The notes under the pieces were generated by a model, which did no database searches, was not told where the DNA came from, and saw only the letters and a program-made list of their open reading frames with translations. The translations under genes were made by a program, and so were the position numbers. DNA of 64,000 bases from DAISJI01 sp964559835 (GTDB lineage: Bacteria > Acidobacteriota > Terriglobia > Terriglobales > Acidobacteriaceae): assembly GCA_964559835.1 (NCBI GenBank), contig CAZLJE010000016.1, forward strand, positions 48,982 through 112,981, given 5' to 3'. Each line of letters begins with the position of its first letter. Positions within the stretch are counted from its first letter, which is position 1. Positions 44,933-56,020 of this stretch are shown piece by piece.

Positions 44933-44990
44933 TTTCACCTGTTGAACTCTGAATATTGTGTGTTGACGAATCGCCAATGATTCATATAAT
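44933..44990 (+). promoter_or_regulatory. Paired operator plus promoter of the second iclR
   Basis: Operator copies TTTCACCTGTTGAAC (44933-44947) and TATTGTGTGTTGACG (44954-44968), 21 bp apart; the second is the most divergent of all copies. Its TTGACG (44963-44968) is the -35 of a near-consensus promoter with TATAAT at 44985-44990 (16-bp spacer). Transcription would start about 44997, two bases before the ATG, so the mRNA is probably leaderless. Overlap of operator and -35 suggests autorepression. Confidence 0.75.
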
Positions 44991-44998
44991 GACACGCC

Positions 44999-45853
44999 AT
45001 GTCAGATAGTGGGACGCGTTCGAAGCCGGGATTCCCCTACCAGCTCCAGGTCCTCGATCGGGCATTGGCGGTATTGCAGGTAGTTGGACAACACGGTCCC
45101 GACGTCACACTCGTCCAGCTATCCGAGAAACTGAAGTTACACAAGAGCACCGCGCACCGCCTCATCATGGTGCTCGAACGTCATCGCCTCATCGAAAAGA
45201 ATCCTGCCAGCGGCGGCTATCGCCTCGGACTCAAGCTCTTTGAACTCGGCACCCTGGCCATCGGCCAACTTGATTTGCGGCAAAGCGCCCGGCCATTCCT
45301 CGAGCGCGCCGCCCTTGATACCGGAGAGACCGTTCACCTGTGCGTCTATGACAGTGGCGAAGTCGTTTACCTTGACAAAGTGGAACCGGACCGCAGCGTT
45401 CGTCTCGCCTGCACCGTTGGCCGGCGCAATCCTGCGTACTGCACTAGCGTCGGCAAGGCCATGATGGCGTTCATGCCGGAAGCAGACATCGAAGTGGATA
45501 TGCAGAAGCACGGCTTTCGCCAATTCACCCGGCACACTCTGAACAACCTGCTGGACCTGAAGACGGAATTGGCGAAGGTGCGCAAAGCCGGCTATGCGGT
45601 CGACAACGAGGAGATCGAGGAAGGCGTGCGCTGCGTCGGCGCGCCCGTGTTCGGTTATGGCCACCATGCGATCGCTGCCATCAGTATTTCCGGTCCAAGT
45701 TTTCGCATCACCACGGAAAAGGTTCCCTCCATCGCGAAGTGCGTTATGAGCGCCGCGTGCGGCCTGTCGACTCAGTTGGGCATGGCAGCTGCAGGCGCAA
45801 TCGCTGGCGACATCGCTGCGAAAGAAGTCAGGTCCCGAATTCTCGGCGTGTAG
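44999..45853 (+). CDS. IclR-family transcriptional regulator (second)
   Basis: 284 aa. N-terminal winged HTH about residues 15-75 (LVQLSEKLKLHKSTAHRLIMVLERHRLIE), IclR effector domain about 90-265 with TVHLCVYDSGEVVYLDK, GRRNPAYCTSVGKAMMAF, and GVRCVGAPVFGYGHHAIAAISISGP. Related to, but not a close copy of, the first IclR. No ribosome binding site is seen before the ATG and the predicted transcript starts right at it. It has the paired operator in its own promoter. It lies between the enzyme series and the second TonB receptor, so control of both is plausible. Confidence 0.92.
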   Translation: MSDSGTRSKPGFPYQLQVLDRALAVLQVVGQHGPDVTLVQLSEKLKLHKSTAHRLIMVLERHRLIEKNPASGGYRLGLKLFELGTLAIGQLDLRQSARPFLERAALDTGETVHLCVYDSGEVVYLDKVEPDRSVRLACTVGRRNPAYCTSVGKAMMAFMPEADIEVDMQKHGFRQFTRHTLNNLLDLKTELAKVRKAGYAVDNEEIEEGVRCVGAPVFGYGHHAIAAISISGPSFRITTEKVPSIAKCVMSAACGLSTQLGMAAAGAIAGDIAAKEVRSRILGV

Positions 45854-45866
45854 AGCAAGGCGGGCT

Positions 45867-45895
45867 ACGCGCGTAGGTTCTTTTTTTGTTTTTTG
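45867..45895 (+). terminator. Weak terminator after the second iclR
   Basis: A small self-complementary CTACGCGCGTAG followed by a T-rich run (TTCTTTTTTTGTTTTTT). The stem is short and its loop small, but the T-run is the longest in the window and lies just after the stop, so partial intrinsic termination is likely. Confidence 0.45.
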
Positions 45896-45957
45896 GAACG
45901 TCAGCAAGACGCCGTACCGGATAGCGGTACGAGGAGCGAAACTGAAGGGGTGCGGTT

Positions 45958-49161
<3,204 letters not shown>

Positions 49162-49167
49162 ACGATT

Positions 49168-49216
49168 TGCGGGCGCCCGATTGCACGGAGCGCCCGCACG
49201 ACTTTGTTTGGGTTTT
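49168..49216 (+). terminator. Intrinsic terminator after the second TonB receptor
   Basis: TGCGGGCGC (49168-49176) pairs perfectly with GCGCCCGCA (49190-49198) around a 13-base loop, followed by ACTTTGTTTGGGTTTTT. Strong stem plus T-rich tract, seven bases after the stop. The clearest terminator in the window; it marks the right end of the glycan region. Confidence 0.85.
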
Positions 49217-49260
49217 TCGAGAGCGATCCAGACTGGATCGCGGAACGATTCAAATCGCGG

Positions 49261-49440
49261 TTAGACGTCTTGCTCTTCGGTGAGAACGTCAACAGACGAC
49301 TCGGTCATTTCCTCGGGCGTTTCCGCCTGGGGTGAATCTTTTTCCAACTTGCGCTGCTGCTTGCGCTCCGCTTTGAGGCGCTGCTTCTCTTTCCGGTTCT
49401 GCTCTTTTTGCCGTTTCTGGAACGACGGTCGGGAACTCAT
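49261..49440 (-). CDS. Small basic coiled protein of unknown function
   Basis: 59 aa from the ATG at 49440, preceded by GGAGGTG seven bases upstream; longer open sequence upstream has no such site. Composition: a highly charged Lys/Arg/Gln/Glu helix (SRPSFQKRQKEQNRKEKQRL) followed by an acidic tail ending in EEQDV. No cysteine, no membrane segment. Similar small proteins occur widely in Acidobacteria and Proteobacteria near RNA-related genes, but I know no function; nucleic-acid or ribosome association is a guess from charge. Convergent with the receptor, separated by the terminator. Confidence 0.75.
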   Translation of the reverse strand: MSSRPSFQKRQKEQNRKEKQRLKAERKQQRKLEKDSPQAETPEEMTESSVDVLTEEQDV

Positions 49441-49672
49441 AAGGACACCTCCAATAGCCGCATCGGTCGGGCGTGAAAACACGATGAAAAGATTTTGATT
49501 GCCGGCGCTGCGTCTTCTGTCTGCGTTGCGCAGTGAAACGCGGATGTTACCCTGCGGAACAGTGCGAAAGGAGACTGATCGATTATACGTGGCGGACCGG
49601 CCCTCGGACCGAGTAAATCGGGTCGCGACAATAAAATCCGCGCGTTTCATCCCACGCGTGCAACAATGGGGT

Positions 49673-49858
49673 ATGGGCGTTCACCTGATACCGACTCAAG
49701 CACGTTGTCCGATGTGCATTGGCCGAGGCACTAACAACCGAGGCTCGCTGTGCTCCATGTGCAATGGCGCGGGAGAAATTCCGGTCCCCATGCGGATCGA
49801 GCCGGAAGCGGTCGGCCCGAAAGTGCAATCCGGGCGGGAACGCCCCGTCCGCAGATGA
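49673..49858 (+). CDS. Small zinc-ribbon-like protein (DnaJ-type CxxCxGxG)
   Basis: 61 aa from ATG 49673. Two knuckles, CPMCIGRG and CSMCNGAG, 11 residues apart: the CxxCxGxG pattern of the DnaJ zinc-binding region, enough to hold one zinc ion. The remainder is a short basic/proline-rich tail (PVPMRIEPEAVGPKVQSG). Ribosome binding site weak, so the start is uncertain. Probably a stand-alone zinc finger; partner unknown. Lies 213 bases before the DEAD-box helicase. Confidence 0.55.
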   Translation: MGVHLIPTQARCPMCIGRGTNNRGSLCSMCNGAGEIPVPMRIEPEAVGPKVQSGRERPVRR

Positions 49859-49861
49859 ACG

Positions 49862-49888
49862 TGCTATACTGTCACAGACGCTAGTGAC
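49862..49888 (+). promoter_or_regulatory. Probable extended -10 promoter and leader hairpin of the helicase gene
   Basis: TGCTATACT at 49862-49870 fits an extended -10 (TGn-TATACT); no good -35. An inverted repeat GTCAC-N8-GTGAC follows at 49871-49888. The resulting leader is about 190 bases long, which is common for DEAD-box genes controlled at the RNA level. Confidence 0.4.
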
Positions 49889-50071
49889 CACGGTTTGCTT
49901 GTGGCGCGGCAGTCCGACTTAAACACCCGGCCTGACCCCTCCTCGATCTCCCCCGCCCTCCGTTACGTTTCCGGCGCTGAGTAAACATTGAGCGGCTTCC
50001 TTTGTACCGTCGCGAATCGCATCTTGAGTGCGTGTCGCGAGACGCCCCTCGAGAAAGAACATACGATTCGA

Positions 50072-51271
50072 ATGACAAGTTTCACCGAACTACCCCTTTC
50101 TGCCGCATTGCAGCAGAGACTTACTTCCGCACAATTTCACGTACCGACGCCGATTCAATCGGCTGCGATCCCGCACGCTCTTGCGGGAAAAGACCTGGTA
50201 GCGACGGCCCAGACCGGCACCGGCAAGACACTCGCCTTCGTCATCCCGATGATCGAGCGCCTACTCCAAGCTCCATCTTCGCGCGCGGTCCAAGCCCTCG
50301 TGCTTGTCCCCACACGCGAGCTCGCGATGCAAGTGCACGAGCAGTTTGAACAGTTGCGGGGCAAGACCATTCCGGCAGCCGCGCTCGTCATTGGCGGCGT
50401 CGGAGAACGCAGCCAGTTGGACGCTATCCGCGGCGGCGCGCGAGTCGTCGTGGCCACACCCGGACGGTTGCAGGATTACCTTGGCCGCAAGCTGGTCGAC
50501 CTCCGTCACGTTCAGGTGCTGGTCCTCGATGAAGCAGACCGCATGCTCGACATGGGATTTCTGCCTTCACTCCGGCGCATCGCCGCCGTATTGCCCAAGC
50601 AGCGGCAGACGATGTGCTTTTCCGCCACGCTGGAAACATCCGTTGTCGGTCTGGTCAGCGATTACACGCGCAATCCGGTTCGCGTTGAGCTCGGCTCCAC
50701 GCTAAAGCCGGTGGACAGCGTCGACCTGCGCGCTTTTGAGGTCTCGACGTCCGACAAATTCAACGCTCTGAGCCACCTCCTCCGCGAAGAGAAAGGGCGC
50801 ACGATCGTTTTCGCGCGCACGAAGCGCGGCACCGAGCGCCTTGCGAAACACCTCGGACGCGACGGTTTCCTGGCCACGATGATCCATGGCGACCGCTCCC
50901 AATCACAGCGGACCGCGGCGCTTGCCGGGTTCGACGAAGGCCGTTTCAAAGTGCTGGTGGCCACCGATGTCGCTTCCCGCGGCCTGCACATCGAGGACGT
51001 AGCTCACGTCATCAACTACGACCTGCCCACTTTGCCGGAAGACTTCATTCATCGCGTCGGCCGCACCGGCCGCGCGGGCGCAAGCGGCGTGGCTACCACG
51101 CTGGTTTCCCCCGGTGAGAGCGTCGAATTGCGGAATATTGAGAAGGTCTTGAAGCTTCGCATCCGTCGCGAGGACATCCACACCGGCATTTCCACCGAGC
51201 GCTCCACGCGTCCGCGGAACACACTGCCGACGCGGACATTGCAGGCGTTGCCCGGCGAGATCTTTGCATGA
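50072..51271 (+). CDS. DEAD-box RNA helicase (RhlE-like)
   Basis: 399 aa from ATG 50072; a longer open frame begins at 49988 but that part is not helicase-like. Seen in order: Q motif FHVPTPIQSAAIP, Walker A ATAQTGTGKT, PTRELA, TPGRL, Walker B DEAD as VLDEADRMLDMGF, SAT as CFSAT, then domain 2 with IVFARTKRGTERLAKHL, ATDVASRGLHIEDV and HRVGRTGRAG. ATP-driven RNA unwinding in ribosome assembly or RNA decay, often cold-induced. Short C-terminal tail. Followed by a hairpin terminator, then an RRM protein. Confidence 0.95.
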   Translation: MTSFTELPLSAALQQRLTSAQFHVPTPIQSAAIPHALAGKDLVATAQTGTGKTLAFVIPMIERLLQAPSSRAVQALVLVPTRELAMQVHEQFEQLRGKTIPAAALVIGGVGERSQLDAIRGGARVVVATPGRLQDYLGRKLVDLRHVQVLVLDEADRMLDMGFLPSLRRIAAVLPKQRQTMCFSATLETSVVGLVSDYTRNPVRVELGSTLKPVDSVDLRAFEVSTSDKFNALSHLLREEKGRTIVFARTKRGTERLAKHLGRDGFLATMIHGDRSQSQRTAALAGFDEGRFKVLVATDVASRGLHIEDVAHVINYDLPTLPEDFIHRVGRTGRAGASGVATTLVSPGESVELRNIEKVLKLRIRREDIHTGISTERSTRPRNTLPTRTLQALPGEIFA

Positions 51272-51275
51272 TGAT

Positions 51276-51316
51276 CACGCGGCTGGCTGCCCGCCGGCCG
51301 CGTGCTTTCCCCTTTG
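51276..51316 (+). terminator. Hairpin terminator after the helicase
   Basis: CACGCGGC (51276-51283) pairs perfectly with GCCGCGTG (51297-51304); pyrimidine-rich CTTTCCCCTTTG follows. Moderate intrinsic terminator. Confidence 0.6.
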
Positions 51317-51482
51317 CTCGATTGACTTCACCTGCGCAGGCGCGTAGGGTGGAGATGAGGCAGGATGCCCGTCCCTCTTTCAGATCTCCTGAGCTAAGTC
51401 AGCCCATCTGAAGTTCTCTCACCTTAGTTAGACGATTGACCAGCGCGTCTGCGGGCGCACCGCCTCAATCTCCAGGAACAAC

Positions 51483-51782
51483 ATGAAGAAGATCTACGTC
51501 GGCAACTTTAGCTTCGACGTCACTGAACCCGACCTCCGTTCGATGTTCGAACCCTTCGGCAAAGTTGAAACCGTAACGCTGGTCACCGACCGCGACACAG
51601 GGCGCTCTCGTGGTTTCGGCTTCGTCGAGATGAGCGAGGACTCGGCGGCGAGCAACGCCATCGAGGCACTGAACGGGAAGGATTCTGGCGGACGCCCGCT
51701 TACCGTCAACGAGGCGCGACCGAAGACCGATCGCGGAGCCCGGGGCGGTCACGATAACCGGTCACGGCAGTCACGATGGTAA
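51483..51782 (+). CDS. RRM-domain RNA-binding protein
   Basis: 99 aa. A single RNA recognition motif: RNP2 KIYVGNFSFD (residues 3-12) and RNP1 RSRGFGFVEM (37-46), with conserved aromatic residues in place, then a Gly/Arg-rich tail (RGARGGHDNRSRQSRW). Matches the glycine-rich Rbp proteins of cyanobacteria and Acidobacteria, often cold-shock regulated. AGGA lies seven bases before the ATG. Being next to a DEAD-box helicase suggests a shared RNA-metabolism role. Stop overlaps the next ORF's start by seven bases. Confidence 0.93.
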   Translation: MKKIYVGNFSFDVTEPDLRSMFEPFGKVETVTLVTDRDTGRSRGFGFVEMSEDSAASNAIEALNGKDSGGRPLTVNEARPKTDRGARGGHDNRSRQSRW

Positions 51783-52024
51783 CGGCCGAACAGCCGGTGA
51801 CCGCGACAGCGCGTCGCGTGCGCAAAAGCATGGCAGTCTCGCCAAGCTGGACGGTGGTGGCGACGGTGGTCTGCGACCAATGCGGCGCTCAGTTCCAGAT
51901 CACTCATCGCATGCCGTTGAACGATGAGGAACTCGCGCGTCGGCAGGCGACCTGGCTGGTCGACAAATTCGTCTGGGACCATATCCAGGAGAACAAGCAC
52001 CGCTCGTCGATCGATTTGCCGTAG
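51776..52024 (+). CDS. Small protein with CxxC motif, unknown function
   Basis: 82 aa. Contains one CxxC (VCDQCGAQFQITHRM), then a conserved-looking helical tail LARRQATWLVDKFVWDHIQE. A single CxxC with a nearby His may bind metal. Starts inside the end of the RRM gene (ATG at 51776, RRM stop 51780-51782), suggesting translational coupling; ATG 51831 is an alternative start. No function recognised. Confidence 0.6.
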   Translation: MVTAEQPVTATARRVRKSMAVSPSWTVVATVVCDQCGAQFQITHRMPLNDEELARRQATWLVDKFVWDHIQENKHRSSIDLP

Positions 52025-52098
52025 CTTGCGGACGAAGGCGCGTGGGGCGCTTGACTCTTGCATCTGGTGTCGCCACTCGGCGCGATTGACAGGACGTC

Positions 52099-52674
52099 AT
52101 GAATACAACTACCGATCTTGCGAAGAACAAACGCGTTCTCCTTATTATTGCTAATGCTTCTCGCCGCAACCTGCGCGCGAGTGTCTTTCGTAATCTCGGC
52201 GTAGATGTGGTGTGCGCCGCGCACATGTCGGAAGCGCGTGCGCTGTGGCACCCTTCGAGATATGGACTCGTGCTGTTCGATATGCACGGCCACGATGAAG
52301 AAGCAGTCGACCTGTGCGCGGACATCAAAGCGGAATGTCCGCAACAGCGGGTTGCGTGGCTCGTCGGCGGCCCTGAGTTTGTCGCCAGCGAACCTATCGC
52401 CGGAAGGTTACCGCAGGAAGCGCCCAATGCATGCGCCGATAACTTGCGCCAGCTGATGTCCAACGCGTGCGCAGCGCTGCCGCGGCGCGGCGGTTTCCTC
52501 GAGGCGCTCTGGCGAATGGCCCTCACCCGCTCCACCATGCCGCGCCAGCAGCAGGACGGGGATGGGCTCGATCCTGCCGCGAACAGCCCGAAGCAATTGC
52601 GGCTAGAAAAACGCGATAGCTCCTTCGGCGCGGCTATTCGTAAGGCCGAATCCGCTCAGGACAAACTGTCCTGA
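52099..52674 (+). CDS. Receiver-like single-domain protein
   Basis: 191 aa. Residues 10-125 follow a CheY-like alpha/beta pattern: RVLLIIANASRRNLRASVF at the start and YGLVLFDMHGHDEEAVDLC carrying the candidate phospho-acceptor Asp. The acidic pair normally found after strand 1 (DD) is replaced by NA, and the conserved Lys near strand 5 is not clear, so it may be a non-phosphorylated pseudo-receiver. The C-terminal 60 residues are polar and probably disordered. No output domain or histidine kinase adjacent. Confidence 0.65.
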   Translation: MNTTTDLAKNKRVLLIIANASRRNLRASVFRNLGVDVVCAAHMSEARALWHPSRYGLVLFDMHGHDEEAVDLCADIKAECPQQRVAWLVGGPEFVASEPIAGRLPQEAPNACADNLRQLMSNACAALPRRGGFLEALWRMALTRSTMPRQQQDGDGLDPAANSPKQLRLEKRDSSFGAAIRKAESAQDKLS

Positions 52675-52719
52675 GCCCCTGCTCTATTTGAGCTCAGCAA
52701 GATTCCCAGAGTGGTTCGC

Positions 52720-54207
52720 CTACACATAGCCGAACAACGTCATGAATCCAAAATCCATGTGCAATTGCTGATGGCAATGGAACAAGGTCAGCCCTGGATT
52801 GTTCGCCACGAGATCCACCGAGAGTTCCTGATATCCGCCCAGCATGACCACATCTTTCATCACACCAGCCGTGGGAGTGCCCGCCAGGTTTGTTAGTTCG
52901 AAGCTGTGCCGGTGCAGGTGAATCGGGTGCAAGTCGTCGCTCTCGTTGCGCATGTGGATGCGGTAGCGTTGGCCCTGCTTTAAATGAAACGATGCCGGCG
53001 CCATCGTGTTCGCCATTGGGTAGGCGACACCGTTGATCGTCCAGCGATTGAAACCTTCCATCGCGGCGTTATCTTTGGCGAATGTCATCTCGAAGGTCTC
53101 GTCCGGAGGAGGTGCGCTCGCGCCAGGCTTAGCGAAGCGCGCGTAGTTCCACCGGAAAGGCGGAGGCGCAATCCACTGAGGCTTGCCGGTGCTGTGTGCG
53201 TATTCGACCACGATGCCCATTCCATGCCGGCGATCATCGTCGGCTGTGTCTCCCATGATCCAAGTGCCCGGATGCTTCATCTCCACGATGGCGGAAACCC
53301 GCTCCGCAGTTCCCAGCCAAAGCACGGGAACAGTTGCAGGATTCGGAACTGGATTCCCATCTAGAGCGACGACTCGAAACGTATGGCCGGGCAAGGCGAG
53401 ACTGCGAATCTCCGTCGCGCTACCGTTCAAAACGTGAAAGAGAATCCGCTCGCCCTGCTTCACGCGGACAGGCTCTCCGTGGCCAAGCATCCGGCCATTG
53501 ATCGTGAATGCGTTGTAACCGACCTCGAAACCGTGCGGCATTCCCCTGGCAAGCGACGCTTTCATTGCCAACTCGCCTTTCTCCTCCAGGGCTTTCACTT
53601 TGGTTGCGGGTGACAGGACATCCTGCGGCATGTCTCCGCCGCGGCTGAATGTGGGCTCAAACTCCTTCAGGACCAGGAACACTTCCCTGTCGTAATTGCC
53701 CGGCTCCCGCTTGGCTTCGATAAAAACATGTCCCACCTGGCCGCTATACTGCCCGGCGGCAAGATCCGCTCCTGCCCGGTTGTGGGTGTGGTAGAAGCGA
53801 TAGCCGGAAGGTTGCGGCACAAACGAGATTCGCCGTTTCCCGTGCGCGGGCACGAACGGCGTGCCTTCTTCCGCGGCACCGTCAACATCCACGGGGACAA
53901 TCTGTCCATGCCAGTGCAATTGCTCTGGCGTGTCCGTGTCGTTGTGGATATCGACGGTGACCTGCTGCCCTTCCTTGAATCGAAGTAGCGGTCCAGGAAA
54001 TTGGCCGTTGTATGTAGTGGTGGAGATGATCTTTTTCGGCGCGATCTCGACAGGGCTCGCGGCGATCCTGATTGTGTAATCGGCGGGGCTTTCAGTCTGA
54101 GAAGTTGCGTTCGCTTGTTCGCCTGCATGGGCGATCGTCGAAGGCACGAAACTAGCGCCCGCCAACACGCCGGCCGCTTTGAGGAAATTGCGTCGAGAAA
54201 CGCTCAT
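52720..54207 (-). CDS. Tat-exported multicopper oxidase
   Basis: 495 aa. Tat signal SRRNFLKAAGVLAGASFVP (4-22). Cupredoxin domains with all four copper-ligand blocks: LHWHGQIVPVDVDG, FYHTHNRAG, LHPIHLHRHSFEL, and FHCHQQLHMDFGFM with the T1 Cys, His and axial Met. It oxidises phenolics or metals (Cu(I), Mn, Fe) with reduction of O2 to water, in the periplasm; the exact substrate cannot be told (no Met-rich CueO insert). A Gly/His-rich secreted protein follows downstream of it on the same strand's other side. Confidence 0.92.
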   Translation of the reverse strand: MSVSRRNFLKAAGVLAGASFVPSTIAHAGEQANATSQTESPADYTIRIAASPVEIAPKKIISTTTYNGQFPGPLLRFKEGQQVTVDIHNDTDTPEQLHWHGQIVPVDVDGAAEEGTPFVPAHGKRRISFVPQPSGYRFYHTHNRAGADLAAGQYSGQVGHVFIEAKREPGNYDREVFLVLKEFEPTFSRGGDMPQDVLSPATKVKALEEKGELAMKASLARGMPHGFEVGYNAFTINGRMLGHGEPVRVKQGERILFHVLNGSATEIRSLALPGHTFRVVALDGNPVPNPATVPVLWLGTAERVSAIVEMKHPGTWIMGDTADDDRRHGMGIVVEYAHSTGKPQWIAPPPFRWNYARFAKPGASAPPPDETFEMTFAKDNAAMEGFNRWTINGVAYPMANTMAPASFHLKQGQRYRIHMRNESDDLHPIHLHRHSFELTNLAGTPTAGVMKDVVMLGGYQELSVDLVANNPGLTLFHCHQQLHMDFGFMTLFGYV

Positions 54208-54296
54208 GACTCTCCGAACAAAGCGCGCAAGGCCTTATGCACGCTTTCATGAGTTTACCGTACGACAATTCCGCCCACGTCCTCGCCGTAACTTCT

Positions 54297-54716
54297 CTAG
54301 TGGCGGCCGCCTCCTCCGCCTGCGTGGCCTCCTCCGCCTACGTGGCCGCGTCCTCCGCCTACGTGGCCGCGTCCATCACGCATTTCGTTTCCGTGGAAGT
54401 GATTGAAGGCCCTCTCTCCACGATTCGGAAGCGGACCGCGGTAGCCGTGATGTGGATCGAAACGGTTGTCAACGTGGCCGTAAAACTCGTGGGGGCCGTG
54501 GAACCATGGACCGGCACCGATAAACACACCGCCGTTGAACCACTCGGGCCCATAGTATCCGTATGGAGCGCAGTTGTAAGGGGCGACGTCGTAGTAGCCA
54601 TACGGGCACGCCGGCTCCGGTCCGATATTGATCGATACCTGGGCGGGCGCGGAGCTGGTGATGCTCAGCAAAGCGGCAATCACCGGTGCAAGGGCAAGAA
54701 ATTTCGAGTTGTGCAT
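54297..54716 (-). CDS. Secreted Gly/His/Tyr-rich repeat protein
   Basis: 139 aa. Signal peptide residues 1-25 (LAPVIAALLSITSSAPAQ). Mature part starts with PACPYGYYDVAPYNCAPYGYYGP (two Cys, aromatic-rich), then a His/Phe/Gly stretch, ending with repeats of GRGHVGGG. Similar YXGYY-type short exported proteins are frequent in Acidobacteria and Proteobacteria, function unknown. The His-rich tail could bind metal, in keeping with the multicopper oxidase 90 bases away on the same strand. Translation is upstream of that gene, so it may be first in a two-gene unit. Confidence 0.7.
   Translation of the reverse strand: MHNSKFLALAPVIAALLSITSSAPAQVSINIGPEPACPYGYYDVAPYNCAPYGYYGPEWFNGGVFIGAGPWFHGPHEFYGHVDNRFDPHHGYRGPLPNRGERAFNHFHGNEMRDGRGHVGGGRGHVGGGGHAGGGGGRH
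54330..54371. repeat. 21-bp tandem repeat inside the Gly/His-rich gene
   Basis: Two perfect 21-base units (TCCTCCGCCTACGTGGCCGCG) at 54330-54350 and 54351-54371, preceded by a partial, diverged 18-base unit at 54312-54329. It encodes the GRGHVGG repeats at the C-terminus and can expand or contract in frame by slippage. Confidence 0.8.
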
Positions 54717-55035
54717 GTGTTTAACCTCACTCGAAGAAAAGCAACCGATGTGCCAAAGTCCCAGTGATTGAGAGACTCAGATCCAAGGCGATGTCGGCAA
54801 AACAGAACGCACTCCTGTGACTATCGGCAGACAGGAGCGTCAAAATAACAACACAGGCATCGAGTGATGAAAGCGCCGACAGCTGCCTCGCGCCCGTGAT
54901 CTCCTGTTGGTGGCGTTAGACAAATCCATGCAAATTCCAAAGACTGCAAGCCGCTAAATCCATTCCTCCGCTCGCTGTCCCATCCACCCACAGATGGAAG
55001 CTTGGATGCTGCACGCATGATCGAGGTGGAAGGAC
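54717..55035. other. Intergenic region before the ECF sigma factor
   Basis: 319 bases between divergent genes. No gene, no strong promoter match. GGTGGAAGGA lies just before the sigma-factor ATG as its ribosome binding site. Nothing else is supported. Confidence 0.5.
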
Positions 55036-55719
55036 ATGATGGAGCTATTGCCAGATACCGATCTCGCACCACGCATCGACACACCTGTTGAGGAACTCCG
55101 GGCCATCAGCCTTGCCATTCGCGGCGATCCGGAAGGGTTCGAATTCCTGTACCACGAGAATAAGAAGAAGATCTACGCCCGCTGCTTAAAGCTGACCGGC
55201 GATTCCGACACTGCTGAGGACCTCGTTCAAGAGACGTTCCTGCAGGCGTTCCGCTACCTGCCGACATTTCGTGGGACCTCACGATTCTCTACGTGGCTCT
55301 ATCGTATCGCGACGAACAACGCCTTCATGAGAATGCGGAGAGCTAAGACGCGTGTCGTGGAAGTATCGGTCGAGCGCTCCGACAACGAACTGGAAGAGGA
55401 ACATGCCAACAACAACCGACCGCTGGAACTCGTCCCGGAACGCCCCAGCTGTTTGATCGAGCGGATACAGCTGGAACGCGCTATTGCGGCGCTTCCACCG
55501 GGTTACAAGAGCGTGTACATCCTGCGTGAGATTGAGGGATACGAGTACACGGAGATCGCCGAATTGCTGGGTTGTTCCGTAGGGAACGTGAAATCGCAAA
55601 TGCACAAAGCGAGGACGAAGTTGCGCAAGCTACTGCTCGGTCTGGTGAGAATTACGCCTCATACCGTAGGCACGCCGTCAGCATTTGCACCGCTGGTGGG
55701 ACGCCAGACAGCGGCATGA
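55036..55719 (+). CDS. ECF-type RNA polymerase sigma factor
   Basis: 227 aa. Region 2 at about 35-105 (FEFLYHENKKKIYARCLKL; DTAEDLVQETFLQAF; FSTWLYRIATNNAFMRMRR), region 4 at about 150-205 (ALPPGYKSVYILREIEGYEYTEIAELL; VGNVKSQMHKARTKLRKLL). No anti-sigma factor gene (zinc-finger ZAS type) is adjacent; a 25-residue C-terminal tail follows region 4. AAGGA about six bases before the ATG. Next come DUF2950 and DUF3300 genes on the opposite strand, a combination often seen together in Acidobacteria. Confidence 0.93.
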   Translation: MMELLPDTDLAPRIDTPVEELRAISLAIRGDPEGFEFLYHENKKKIYARCLKLTGDSDTAEDLVQETFLQAFRYLPTFRGTSRFSTWLYRIATNNAFMRMRRAKTRVVEVSVERSDNELEEEHANNNRPLELVPERPSCLIERIQLERAIAALPPGYKSVYILREIEGYEYTEIAELLGCSVGNVKSQMHKARTKLRKLLLGLVRITPHTVGTPSAFAPLVGRQTAA

Positions 55720-56020
55720 ATCCTAGACATCGGCGTACGGCCCTCGACCATGCTAGGGTTTGTAGCTTGGGCATACATATGTCCTGGACTGGCCATTCTT
55801 CTTGTGCTGATCACGGGCTGTTTACTGAGGACATAAGTGTCGTTCGTGAGTGGAGATACGAGTCTCACCGGCCTAAGGACTGCGTTGGCTCTGTTCAGCG
55901 AGCGCGGTACTGCTGTTCGCACTCAGTAATCGCCCTCTTCACCCAAAGAGCGCTTCCCAACTGTCAGGCGCGGTGAGCAAGTTTTACCAGAGCAGTTCTC
56001 GCTCTTCAGGCAAACGAATA
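55720..56020. other. Intergenic region between convergent genes
   Basis: 301 bases, convergent ends. It contains a 28-codon frame (55750-55836) encoding a single hydrophobic helix, with no ribosome binding site; not called. No clear terminator hairpin was found for either gene. Confidence 0.45.

Noticed and set aside
55750..55836. 28-codon frame encoding a single hydrophobic helix
   Set aside because: No ribosome binding site; hydrophobic short frames arise by chance. Kept only as a note.
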